Assembly (NCBI GenBank): GCA_006503475.1
Contig: RSEH01000189.1
Location: 29,088-93,087, forward strand
DNA from: Stentor roeselii
Taxonomy: Eukaryota; Ciliophora; Heterotrichea; Heterotrichida; Stentoridae
DNA: 64,000 nt
Reading direction: 5' to 3'
Shown: positions 48,261 through 56,703 of the stretch, one piece after another
How positions within the stretch are numbered: position 1 is the stretch's first letter
How the letters are laid out: every line of letters starts with the position of its first letter
Notes under the pieces: generated by a model
Databases searched by the model: none
Seen by the model: only the letters and a program-made list of their open reading frames with translations
Told to the model about the DNA's origin: nothing
Program-made: the position numbers and the translations under genes

Positions 48261-48710
48261 ATGAGAAGAACTAGAGATAACTGGCTTGTGACTCCTCCTC
48301 CAAGACAAAAAGAAATTTCAGGTCTAAGAATTTTTAACGGAGAAGACTTGCACTTCCATGAAAGACGAAGATCGATGATGGAAGTTCAGAAGAAATGGCT
48401 TGATCAGCAAATGAAAGAAATTAACGAACAAAAATTAAAACAAGAACAAGAAAAAAAACTATTCGAATATCAAAGCTTTACTTTAAACCAAGCAAGAGCT
48501 CGAGCTATGGACCAGGCTGAGAATAAAAAGAGAAAAGTTTATCGATCTGCCAGAGATTTTAATAAAAGACTTGCTGAAGAGTCCAGAGAAAGGAAAAAAA
48601 GTGAAAAAATGCAAAAGATTTTATATGAAACTGCGGATTTGAAGTACTTAGAAGATGCTAGAAAAGTAGGAGCTTTTATAAACCCTTTGATGGACCATTA
48701 TTTTAATTAG
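48261..48710 (+). CDS. Short RIB43A-like axonemal protein
   Basis: The 149-residue protein resembles RIB43A (RIBC1/2): FNGEDLHFHERRRSMMEVQK followed by KWLDQQMKEINEQK matches the conserved central part FxGEDLxxxERxxxQxEQxxxWL. RIB43A proteins lie in the ribbon protofilaments of doublet microtubules and are normally about 370-390 residues. Here only this central block and a short C-terminus (ARDFNKRLAEESRERKKSEK) are present, with intact start and stop. It may be a shortened paralogue or a distinct family sharing the motif. Confidence 0.75.
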   Translation: MRRTRDNWLVTPPPRQKEISGLRIFNGEDLHFHERRRSMMEVQKKWLDQQMKEINEQKLKQEQEKKLFEYQSFTLNQARARAMDQAENKKRKVYRSARDFNKRLAEESRERKKSEKMQKILYETADLKYLEDARKVGAFINPLMDHYFN

Positions 48711-48821
48711 AATGCTTTTAATTGATGATTGGGATTAGAAAATTATGAGAATTAGTTTTAGATTGAATTAATTATAAGGATCATTTTAAGATTTTCATAT
48801 TTCTGCAAAGCCACAAAATAA

Positions 48822-49871
48822 ATGTCTAAAACAATCCACTTATTCAAATTATTTCACGATTCTGACATCATTCTTAAAATTCCAGTGCCCCGAACCATAA
48901 TCAAAGGTTTCGGATTCGAGAGTTTAACCTACATGAAAACTGAAAACGATTCAATAAAGTTCGAAAAAATCTCTGAGGAAGAAATCCCTAAAATCCTTGA
49001 ACAATGGAAGAAAACCGAAGAAGACAAAATCCTTCTAAAGCAGAACAAGCAAGTCACTCCTTATTCCCCCAGCCGCCTCTCAAAAGAATTCGTTTTGCAA
49101 GAGTTCATAAAAGACTCAAAAGAACTAAAAGCGATCAAATCTTCCACCTCATTAAAATTCAGCATTATTCTAAGCGAAAGCCAAGAAAGACTCATTCGAA
49201 ATCACATGAAAAGTATTTCAACTCTCATCAACTCCCAATTAAAAACAGTATCTTCCAAGTTAAACAAGCTAGAAGTCACTTTTCTGATCAACCCTTCAGG
49301 AATTTACTGCCTTGGGTTACATTTTTACTCATATAGCTCAATTTCTCTTCCGAAACTCGGAAAAAACTCAAAAAAAAAGAAAATCCAAGATTTTTCCTCA
49401 AAAAGTCCTAAAAGCATCCAGGTCCAAATCGAAAAAGCAATCGAAGACATCACTAAAAACCAAGAATCAATCAAAAACATCAGGTACCAGTCCTGGATCT
49501 CAAAAGTAAAAAAAGGTGAAAAACTTTTCCCAAACGAAGAACTTTTCGCAAAAAATCTTGCAAAAAGTTCCAAATTTAAAGCGAAAAGTGCAGCAAAATG
49601 TTTAAAAGACTTAAAAATGCTTTCAGTTCAGCTTCGAGTATCTCTAAGTGAAAAGAAATTCCAAGCCCAGTTAAACGAAGGGATTCGAATGCGTTTAGAA
49701 AACGCTTTAAACAAGCGAAGAATGACTTTTATGATAACCCGTTTATCTCTATCCCCTCCAAAATCAATGAATTTAGAAGACATCGCGTTTCAATCAGCTC
49801 GCGACTTGATCTCGTCATCAGAGCGTAATCTTTTCAATTTATCTAAATTTCATAGGTTAACTAGTAAGTGA
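48822..49871 (+). CDS. Unknown protein, 349 residues
   Basis: No domain is recognised. The protein is basic, lysine/serine-rich and mostly helical, with a more hydrophobic central part (VTFLINPSGIYCLGLHFYSY, about 152-171) and no membrane segment. Codon use fits a real gene over the full length. Start ATG 48822 is preceded by ACAAAATAA. Its last 11 coding bases overlap the end of the TTLL gene on the other strand. Confidence 0.78.
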   Translation: MSKTIHLFKLFHDSDIILKIPVPRTIIKGFGFESLTYMKTENDSIKFEKISEEEIPKILEQWKKTEEDKILLKQNKQVTPYSPSRLSKEFVLQEFIKDSKELKAIKSSTSLKFSIILSESQERLIRNHMKSISTLINSQLKTVSSKLNKLEVTFLINPSGIYCLGLHFYSYSSISLPKLGKNSKKKKIQDFSSKSPKSIQVQIEKAIEDITKNQESIKNIRYQSWISKVKKGEKLFPNEELFAKNLAKSSKFKAKSAAKCLKDLKMLSVQLRVSLSEKKFQAQLNEGIRMRLENALNKRRMTFMITRLSLSPPKSMNLEDIAFQSARDLISSSERNLFNLSKFHRLTSK

Positions 49872-51711
49872 TTTGTAATGTTTTTAACACATTAGTCGAG
49901 GACTTCAAGTGCTTCCAAAGCAGGGTGTTGTTATACCGCGACACGTCGAAAAAACCAGAGTAAAAGTCGATATTTTCTTTCACCGGGAAGACCAATTTGA
50001 AATCACCATTTTTTTCAGGGTCTTCTTCGCAGTCCGCTAGAAGTTCCAAGTCTTCTGCACTGAATGAGTAGTTCTCGAAGACTTCACATGAAAGAAGACT
50101 TGTTAGGTTCCTGTGACCTGATTTAAACTGTTTTTCTAGTCCGTAAAGACGACTGGACTTTGCAAATTCGACTTCTTTTTCATATGCGCTTCGATCGTAA
50201 GGAACAATATTTGAAAGAGTGAAAATATCGCACATTAAGGCAGTTTTGATTTGTCTGTCAAGTGGAGATGATGAAGCTAAAGAAGGACAAACATTGACTT
50301 CTAAGAGCCAAGGTGTCAAATTCGAGTCAATTAAAATATCGAAGCCATAAGTTTCGAAGCAGTTGCTGCGATTTTTACTTCCTTGATTTAATGCATTGAC
50401 AACGTGAGGTTCGACAGCGATCATAGTTTTAATAACAATATCTTCAATTTTTCTAAAGATAACATCATAGTCAATTCCGATTTCCAGGTACTTAGCTCTT
50501 AAAGCCTTTAAACTCCATTTAGACCCCATGCCATCTTGACTAGGGTCAGTATTTTTTACGAATTTTTTCGAGTTTTTATTAACACTGAAGTTAGTCAAAT
50601 GTACATATCGTTTTTTCAAAGACTTTCCATCAGTTGAGTACTTTTCAGTGGCGAACCTGACAAGTCCTTCCTTATAAACAAAGACCCTCAAAGGGTCGAA
50701 GGAGTTAACCCCGACATAAATCCTCAAGTCATATTTGAAGCCATTGATCAAATGAGGGTTGGCAAGGTACTTCGACACCAAGAACCCAGTTTTTTTACTG
50801 GAAAGTTTCGACTTAGACGACAAGACCTTTATTCCCCTGCCACAAGAAAGTGCTGAAGGTTTCAAAATCCACAAACTCTTCGGATTCTCATCTCGATCAG
50901 CCTGAAGCCTCGAAAAGTCCTCAGGTAAAAGGTAAGTATAAGGACAAAACTCATAAACTTTCCCGAATTTTCTTCTCATCTTCAACATGTTTCTCCACAA
51001 GTTGTCCTTACGGCCCAATTGCCAAATGCCTGGAAAATGGTTGGTCTTCTGATAAGGACTCAACTCGCGAATGAAGTCTGGCTTCGGGACTCCAGATATC
51101 ACAACGTTGAAGGTTTCTCTGCTTGTTTGCTCGAAACCTGCTGTTAAAAACGCGTTGATGAAACAGTTGTAAGACACTGCTGAGTCTGTTACTTTGAAAT
51201 ATAATGGCTTTAGCTTTAGGTCTTCTTCTTTCAGTTGCACTACTCGGGATGATAGACGAGAAGGCTTTAGACATTGGCTTGGGTAGTCGAATAATACTGT
51301 TGATGGTCGCCAGGGGTAGAGGCTTTTTAGAAGAAGAACGATTTTTGAGTTCTCGCTACGGAGTCGGTCGATGCTTAGGACTTCGTCGGGCTCTGAATCG
51401 ATTTCTTCGAAGTTTTTCTTGCATTTGCATTGGAGATCTTTGCAGGTCTGGCAGGCTTTTTTCAACTGGTAAGTATTTTTGCACTGAACAGTCCTGATTT
51501 TATATTCTCTAGTCACCGCATCAGTTTTCGGTCGAGTAGTACTTCTAACCTGAGATCCAGTGAGAGTTTTTTTGCCAGAAGGAAAACGGTCAAGAGTTTG
51601 GTACTTTTCTTGCAGTTTGTTTTCAACATCTGTCTTATGAACTGAAAACTTGTCAGTATTGACTGAAGTGGACCTAATGCTAAAGGTCACAGGAGTTTTG
51701 TTTCTGTTCAT
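49861..51711 (-). CDS. Tubulin tyrosine ligase-like (TTLL) glutamylase
   Basis: The 616-residue protein has a cysteine-containing N-terminal region (CQTCKDLQCKCKK, about 88-99) and a TTL domain at about 215-485: NHFPGIWQLGRKDNL, SLWILKPSALSCGRGI (ATP-grasp lysine), YDLRIYVGVNSFDPLRVFVY, KKRYVHLTNFSVNKN and FETYGFDILIDSNLTPWLLE. The HLTN and EVN motifs are those of TTLL4/5-type polyglutamylases, which add glutamate chains to tubulin tails in cilia and basal bodies. Catalytic residues appear intact. The stop (TAG) lies inside the convergent neighbour, overlapping 11 bp. Confidence 0.92.
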   Translation of the reverse strand: MNRNKTPVTFSIRSTSVNTDKFSVHKTDVENKLQEKYQTLDRFPSGKKTLTGSQVRSTTRPKTDAVTREYKIRTVQCKNTYQLKKACQTCKDLQCKCKKNFEEIDSEPDEVLSIDRLRSENSKIVLLLKSLYPWRPSTVLFDYPSQCLKPSRLSSRVVQLKEEDLKLKPLYFKVTDSAVSYNCFINAFLTAGFEQTSRETFNVVISGVPKPDFIRELSPYQKTNHFPGIWQLGRKDNLWRNMLKMRRKFGKVYEFCPYTYLLPEDFSRLQADRDENPKSLWILKPSALSCGRGIKVLSSKSKLSSKKTGFLVSKYLANPHLINGFKYDLRIYVGVNSFDPLRVFVYKEGLVRFATEKYSTDGKSLKKRYVHLTNFSVNKNSKKFVKNTDPSQDGMGSKWSLKALRAKYLEIGIDYDVIFRKIEDIVIKTMIAVEPHVVNALNQGSKNRSNCFETYGFDILIDSNLTPWLLEVNVCPSLASSSPLDRQIKTALMCDIFTLSNIVPYDRSAYEKEVEFAKSSRLYGLEKQFKSGHRNLTSLLSCEVFENYSFSAEDLELLADCEEDPEKNGDFKLVFPVKENIDFYSGFFDVSRYNNTLLWKHLKSSTNVLKTLQITY

Positions 51712-51763
51712 TTGAATGAATTATGAAGATAATCCTTAAAATAACTAATTAATTTACAGCTTT

Positions 51764-54025
51764 TCAACACAACGCAGGAGCATCATCTTTATGCTTGGTC
51801 ATATAATTCTCCAACTCCACATCATTTATAAAATTTTGCTTAAACTTGCTCCATTCCACAAATGAGCTTCTCAAAAAATCATCAGACCATTGTTTAGGAC
51901 AGTCAATTTCATTAGTCTTCGTCAAAAAAACTTTGAGTTTATTTAAAATCTCTTCAGAAAGCAGTGGAAAATGCTTCTTAGTCAAAATGAAAACTTTTAC
52001 CTCTGCACTTTCAGCGACTACTGAGAACTTCGCAGGGTCAGCCGAGATGAGTTCAAAGGAAACAGCGCGTTGATGTTCATGATGCGAGTTGGTATCAAGA
52101 AGTCCTTCAATAAGTGCACGTCCTCCAAAAAAATCCCCTTCTTTAAGAGGACTACACAAAATCCTATCTTTCTGAATGACCCTATCCTGAAGATTTTTCG
52201 GTAAATAAGGTTTAGCCTTTTGAAAGTCATTACTGAAATCGCCACTTAAGTTGTTTTTTCGATGTTTTTCTGGATTTTTGAAGACTTTTGGAGTTTTTGG
52301 CCGAATCTTGATGTTTGAGAATGGGTTGGCTTGAGGTGGTTTCGCGACGTAGCCTTCCCAGTAAAGACTGCATCTTCCTTTATAGATGATGTAAAGACCT
52401 CTGGGTTTTTCACCAAGTTCAATGATGACCTGGTCGATCTTGTAAAGGACTGGCTCGATGTTGGAGGCCAGGGGGATGAGACTGATGCTGTTACAGTCTT
52501 CGAAGAACGGAAGACTTTTGAAGAACAAGACCTTCCCAGTGATATCATTTTGCATCTCGTCAAGTAAAATTCGTTTGTAGTCCTGTTTGGAAATCGCCAA
52601 GACCATCGTTTTTTCACCTGCCACACAAGTCGCGCTTCTTTTAATGTTATCCGAAATGCCTTCACTCAGTAAAGCGAGTTCTCCAAAAGTTTCTCCGTCG
52701 TACATCGAGTTTATAATCAACTCAATATTTCCATAGTCAGGAGATTTTTTCACTATCAAAATAGACCCGCTTAAAATCACGAACATTGAATCTCCCACCT
52801 CGCCTTGTCGAATGATGATCTCTTCACATTCGTATTGTTTGTAAACTGCTGATTTTAACAACTTGAATCGAATTTCACCTGGAAACTTTGAAAAAAAAGG
52901 TAAATGTTTCAGGATTTTCTCTAGTTTTACGTAGTCTCGAGAAGTGGGTTCTTTTTGGAACTCGCTGAGAACTAGGCTTAATGTTCTTTCATTCAACCTC
53001 TTTGTTATGATTTTCTTTGAATATACTGGTTTAAGCTCTGGAGTTTTAAAGGAATTTGAAAGCTCTTCATGGATCTTTTCGATTTTTTTACGAATTTCGA
53101 TGTTATCTTCGAAGTCTTCTGATGCGAATCTTGGAGCATTTTCCAGTTTTTGTTGAACGAAGCCATCATATTTCCAGAGTGGAAAGTTAGTAGATATTGT
53201 TTCAACTATTGTATTATGACGGATTCTGATCATTCTATCAAAAATTCTCTTTTTTTCGATAATGTCTTCAAATGTCGCAAGTGCCTGTCTTGACTTATTC
53301 GGGTAATCAACTCCGAAGTTTTTTTTTGTAAGAATTTTTTTCTTCGTATTTTTTTTCTTAAAGTTTTGTCCTCGTGTTAAAGAATTTTCAAGACTGTTCT
53401 TCCCAGAGCATCTCGTACTTGGACCAGAGTTATTCCTCATTTTTCCTAAAGTCGCGATTTCCCCTACTTTGAACGGAAAAAGAGTATTCGGGTCCTTCAC
53501 AAACCTTAAATTTCTTTCATCTTCCATCAAAGACTCCCCCGGGAGAACATCTTGAAAGTTCTCTAAAGCCTCAGAGACCCTTCCAGCCCTGAACAAGGCC
53601 AAAGCCAAAAGTTGAAAAAAACTAGGCTGGGGGTCGATTTTCGTGACTTTTTCAAGTAAAGGAAGAGCTTTGAGGTAGTCCTGCCGAGTGATGTGACAAA
53701 TACTTGAGTTTATCAAAGCAGGAATGCATTCTAAAGACTGGAACTCGTCTAAAGCTCTGTTAATCAGCCCGATGCGCATGAGGCAGACTCCCAGGTTGTT
53801 CCTCAGCCCGACGTGGGACTCGTCGAGTCGAAGGCCTTGTCGATATAAAATGATTGCTTTGTCGAAGTCTCCTTTTAACCTTGAAGAGTATCCTTGTACC
53901 CAGTACCAAAGAGGGTCGTTTTCTTCAGGTTTTGATGAAGGAGGACGGATTTCGATTGGTTTTAAACACTTGTTTTCTATTAATTTGATGATTTCTGCAG
54001 AGTTCTGCTCGATTGACTCGGACAT
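51764..54025 (-). CDS. TPR protein with two cyclic-nucleotide-binding domains
   Basis: The 753-residue protein has an N-terminal TPR region (about 40-165: FDKAIILYRQGLRLDESHVG, NNLGVCLMRIGLINRALDEF), a basic linker, and cyclic-nucleotide-binding domains at about 370-490 and 500-700. The first has IIIRQGEVGDSMFVILSGSI and phosphate-binding FGELALLSEGISDNIKRSAT; the second is more divergent, with an inserted loop and FFGGRALIEGLL. There is no kinase or channel part. It may be a cAMP/cGMP sensor or scaffold. Start ATG 54025; stop TGA. It shares a 53-bp spacer with the divergent LITAF gene. Confidence 0.88.
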   Translation of the reverse strand: MSESIEQNSAEIIKLIENKCLKPIEIRPPSSKPEENDPLWYWVQGYSSRLKGDFDKAIILYRQGLRLDESHVGLRNNLGVCLMRIGLINRALDEFQSLECIPALINSSICHITRQDYLKALPLLEKVTKIDPQPSFFQLLALALFRAGRVSEALENFQDVLPGESLMEDERNLRFVKDPNTLFPFKVGEIATLGKMRNNSGPSTRCSGKNSLENSLTRGQNFKKKNTKKKILTKKNFGVDYPNKSRQALATFEDIIEKKRIFDRMIRIRHNTIVETISTNFPLWKYDGFVQQKLENAPRFASEDFEDNIEIRKKIEKIHEELSNSFKTPELKPVYSKKIITKRLNERTLSLVLSEFQKEPTSRDYVKLEKILKHLPFFSKFPGEIRFKLLKSAVYKQYECEEIIIRQGEVGDSMFVILSGSILIVKKSPDYGNIELIINSMYDGETFGELALLSEGISDNIKRSATCVAGEKTMVLAISKQDYKRILLDEMQNDITGKVLFFKSLPFFEDCNSISLIPLASNIEPVLYKIDQVIIELGEKPRGLYIIYKGRCSLYWEGYVAKPPQANPFSNIKIRPKTPKVFKNPEKHRKNNLSGDFSNDFQKAKPYLPKNLQDRVIQKDRILCSPLKEGDFFGGRALIEGLLDTNSHHEHQRAVSFELISADPAKFSVVAESAEVKVFILTKKHFPLLSEEILNKLKVFLTKTNEIDCPKQWSDDFLRSSFVEWSKFKQNFINDVELENYMTKHKDDAPALC

Positions 54026-54078
54026 TAATTAAGAAGGTCTAACTATTTAAAGGTTTCCATTTTACTGTTAATATTTAA

Positions 54079-54648
54079 ATGAACTCTCATAGAACGAATT
54101 TGAAAGGAACCTCGAAACCGGAAGATATTCTTTTTTCGTTTTCTAGCAGATGTGCTTCACCTGTGCCCAAGGGGAAGATTTATTCTACTCCTTGTGAATA
54201 CTCGGAAAATGTTAAGAGCTGCTCTTTTATTTCGGTTAATACTTCGGTATCTAGGTTTTCAAGCATGTCAGGAACTCATGAACCTTATCAGAAGTCTACT
54301 GATGACTCTTTGACGAGGCTTAAAAACCAGATCAATGCAATTCATGATGAATTTCAAACAAATGTATCTGAAAAAATTACATCGGTTGAAGCGGCCAGGA
54401 CTGACTTTAATGACCTTGAATTGGATAATGGAATTCCTACTTTAAGATGGTGCGCTTATTGCAAGGGAGAGACATCAACTGAAGTACTTTTCGTTAATTC
54501 AGAAAAAACTTTCTGGTCAAGTGTTGCAGTTTTTCTCGCTGGAGGGGTCTTGGGCTGTTGCTTAGTTCCTTACTCGTTGAATTCTTGTAAGGATATGCAA
54601 GTGCGCTGCCATAAGTGCAAACACATTCTTGAAAATAACTGTACTTAA
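54079..54648 (+). CDS. LITAF-domain membrane protein, copy 2
   Basis: The 189-residue protein ends in a LITAF domain: CAYC at 125-128, membrane-dipping segment around 145-165 (FWSSVAVFLAGGVLGCCLVP) and CHKC at 177-180. The last 70 residues closely match the gene at 34138 (TLRWCAxC, SEKTFWS, LNSCK), while the N-terminal halves differ. Endolysosomal membrane location is expected from the family. Confidence 0.9.
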   Translation: MNSHRTNLKGTSKPEDILFSFSSRCASPVPKGKIYSTPCEYSENVKSCSFISVNTSVSRFSSMSGTHEPYQKSTDDSLTRLKNQINAIHDEFQTNVSEKITSVEAARTDFNDLELDNGIPTLRWCAYCKGETSTEVLFVNSEKTFWSSVAVFLAGGVLGCCLVPYSLNSCKDMQVRCHKCKHILENNCT

Positions 54649-54700
54649 TGTGAACATATTGAAAATTAGATTTTCCATAAGTTTTCAAAGAAACTATTAT

Positions 54701-55312
54701 TTAGCTAATCTTTCTTAGAATCATCAAGCTGATGTCTTCTCCGATAGAACCATTCTGGATACCTGCTTGAACTATATTGAAGAATTTAAAGGAAAACCCT
54801 TGACGGTCATCTAAAGCTATTGGTGAGTTCTTCATCCCATCGTATAATTGTAAGCCAGGAAGAACTGCTATGAAGTGATGGTCCGGCGCATCAGTCAAGT
54901 TAGACTGTCCTTCAGCAGCATAAGCACCATGAGCCTGCTGTAAGGCCTGGTTTGCCAGAAGCCAAGCAGCAGCTTCTGCAGGAGTCTTGTCCTGAATGCC
55001 TATTCTGAGCTGATCTAAAATACTTCCAGGATTCACTTCAGCGTTCGAGTTAAGTATTCCGTGAATGCCCGCCAAGAGTCCACAAGCATTATCCAACTGT
55101 TCGACCTGCTTGATGTAATATCGTGAATCAAATGCTTCTCCAGTAAAGGCAGGACCCTGTCCTGCTGATCGATAGACCAAAATCAAGGCAGCTCCATCAA
55201 TCTCTTCGTCCATTGCAAACACTTCGGCGAATTCCCAGTCATGGGAAAGTCCCAAGTTGCGGAAGTAATTCGTGAAAATTTCTGGGTCACTTTCTAAAGC
55301 TGGCCAACTCAT
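54701..55312 (-). CDS. Ubiquitin C-terminal hydrolase (UCH-L1/L3 type, peptidase C12)
   Basis: The 203-residue protein aligns with UCHL1/UCHL3: start WPALESDPEIFTNYFRNLG, oxyanion Gln69 and nucleophile Cys77 in YIKQVEQLDNACGLLAGIHG, His146 in DHHFIAVLPG and Asp158 in LYDG. QALQQAHGAYAAEGQ matches the crossover-loop flank (IQAAHDAVAQEGQ). The triad is complete, so it should release small adducts from ubiquitin. The usual NSCGT is NACGL. The ATG at 55312 lies only 19 bp from the divergent kinase start. Confidence 0.93.
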   Translation of the reverse strand: MSWPALESDPEIFTNYFRNLGLSHDWEFAEVFAMDEEIDGAALILVYRSAGQGPAFTGEAFDSRYYIKQVEQLDNACGLLAGIHGILNSNAEVNPGSILDQLRIGIQDKTPAEAAAWLLANQALQQAHGAYAAEGQSNLTDAPDHHFIAVLPGLQLYDGMKNSPIALDDRQGFSFKFFNIVQAGIQNGSIGEDISLMILRKIS

Positions 55313-55331
55313 TTTTATAAGTTTTATTGTT
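55313..55331. promoter_or_regulatory. 19-bp spacer between two divergent start codons
   Basis: Nineteen bases, including TTTTATAAG, separate the ATG of the UCH gene (minus) and that of a kinase gene (plus). Any promoter for both genes must overlap coding sequence. Confidence 0.6.
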
Positions 55332-56351
55332 ATGAATTCTCCTTGCTCTAAAACTCCTATCGACTTTGACCTTACCTTAAGCGGAGCCAGGTCATGCTTG
55401 ACTCAAGACACACTTTCGCCTAGGTCACCTTTTGGTCCTAAGGCACGAGCTTCTCTAGTAAAACCGAAGACGTTCGAAAGAACATTGATCGAGCTGGACA
55501 CGCTGGAAAACTACTTCATCTGGTCAGACATCGGTAAAGGCACATTCGCAGTAGTAAAATTCGGGACCCAGAAGTACTCAGGTGAAAAAGTCGCAATAAA
55601 AGTCTACGAAAAAAGCAAGCTATCCGACCCTCTTCGAAAGCGAAGTATAGAAAACGAGATAAAAGTCCTTCAACGTCTTCGCCACAGGAATCTAATCAAG
55701 CTTCACGAGTACCTCGAAGAAAAGATGAACGTGTATCTAATTCTTGATTACGTGGAGGGTTCTTCTTTGCATTCTTTTATATCCCGTCCAAGCTGGTGCC
55801 AAATGGACGAGCCTCGATGTGCTGCGATTTTCCATCAGCTGATGCAAGCGATTGACTATTGCCACAGACACAACGTGAGCCATCGCGATATAAAACTAGA
55901 AAACGTTATAATTGACTCAAATGGAAAAGTCACTTTAATCGACTTCGGGTTCGCAACAGTCAGTTCTGTGAAGAACAAGAAAAGCTTTGTTTATTGTGGA
56001 ACTCCTAATTATATGGCACCAGAAATCGTTAAAAGGGAACAATTTGCTGGAGAACCTGCTGATGTCTGGGCTGCTGGGGTCTTGTTGTTTATGATGCTTG
56101 TTGGAAAATTTCCTTTTGCTAGTCCTAAAGAATCGGGAGTTTTTCATAGGATCTTGAAAAATGATGTCGTTTTTCCGGATTTTTTGAGTTTTAAGTGTCT
56201 GATGCTGTTGAAGGCAATGTTGGAACCTTGTCCTTGTAAAAGGATTACTGCTAAACTTGTTTTAAGGCATCCTTGGGTGGTTCAGAAAGGGAAGAGTATT
56301 AGTAAGAATACTCCACTTTTAGGAGATGATGGGGATGTTGAATGTTTTTAA
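55332..56351 (+). CDS. CAMK-group serine/threonine kinase
   Basis: From ATG 55332 the protein is 339 residues with a kinase domain at about 62-320: GKGTFAVV loop, Lys90 in VAIKVYEK, HRDIKLEN at 184-191, DFGFATV at 204-210 and YCGTPNYMAPEIV. The HRDIKLEN and DFGFA strings are typical of CAMK/AMPK-like kinases such as MARK and SNF1 relatives. There is no calmodulin-binding tail or UBA domain. The frame is open upstream but has no better ATG outside the UCH gene. Codon regime changes near 55740. Confidence 0.92.
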   Translation: MNSPCSKTPIDFDLTLSGARSCLTQDTLSPRSPFGPKARASLVKPKTFERTLIELDTLENYFIWSDIGKGTFAVVKFGTQKYSGEKVAIKVYEKSKLSDPLRKRSIENEIKVLQRLRHRNLIKLHEYLEEKMNVYLILDYVEGSSLHSFISRPSWCQMDEPRCAAIFHQLMQAIDYCHRHNVSHRDIKLENVIIDSNGKVTLIDFGFATVSSVKNKKSFVYCGTPNYMAPEIVKREQFAGEPADVWAAGVLLFMMLVGKFPFASPKESGVFHRILKNDVVFPDFLSFKCLMLLKAMLEPCPCKRITAKLVLRHPWVVQKGKSISKNTPLLGDDGDVECF

Positions 56352-56703
56352 GTATTTAACTGATTTTTTTAAAGTAAAGGGATTTTAATTATTGTATTTA
56401 TTGAAAGGTTACCATTTAGATTAATAATGGAAAAGTTCAGGATATAATTTAATCAATTAAAAGTTAATGATTTTCAGATGTATCGCAATATAATAATGAT
56501 TTTATCAATTTAACTCAAATTTTCTGTTAGAACTTAGATTTAAACATTATTTTTCATTCAGATACTTTAAAAGTAATCTCATTTAAACCTATTAAATTCA
56601 ACTTCTGCATTTAAGCTCTTCAATTAACCCTCTTCAACCAAATCTCCATAAGAAACCTTCTCTCATTCCCTCTTAATCCCTATTATCCAATATAAATAAA
56701 ATT
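56352..56703. other. Spacer upstream of the channel gene
   Basis: About 350 bp. The last 120 bp are C-rich on the plus strand, and TATAAAT lies at 56691-56697, 6 bp before the ATG. Nothing else recognised. Confidence 0.45.
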
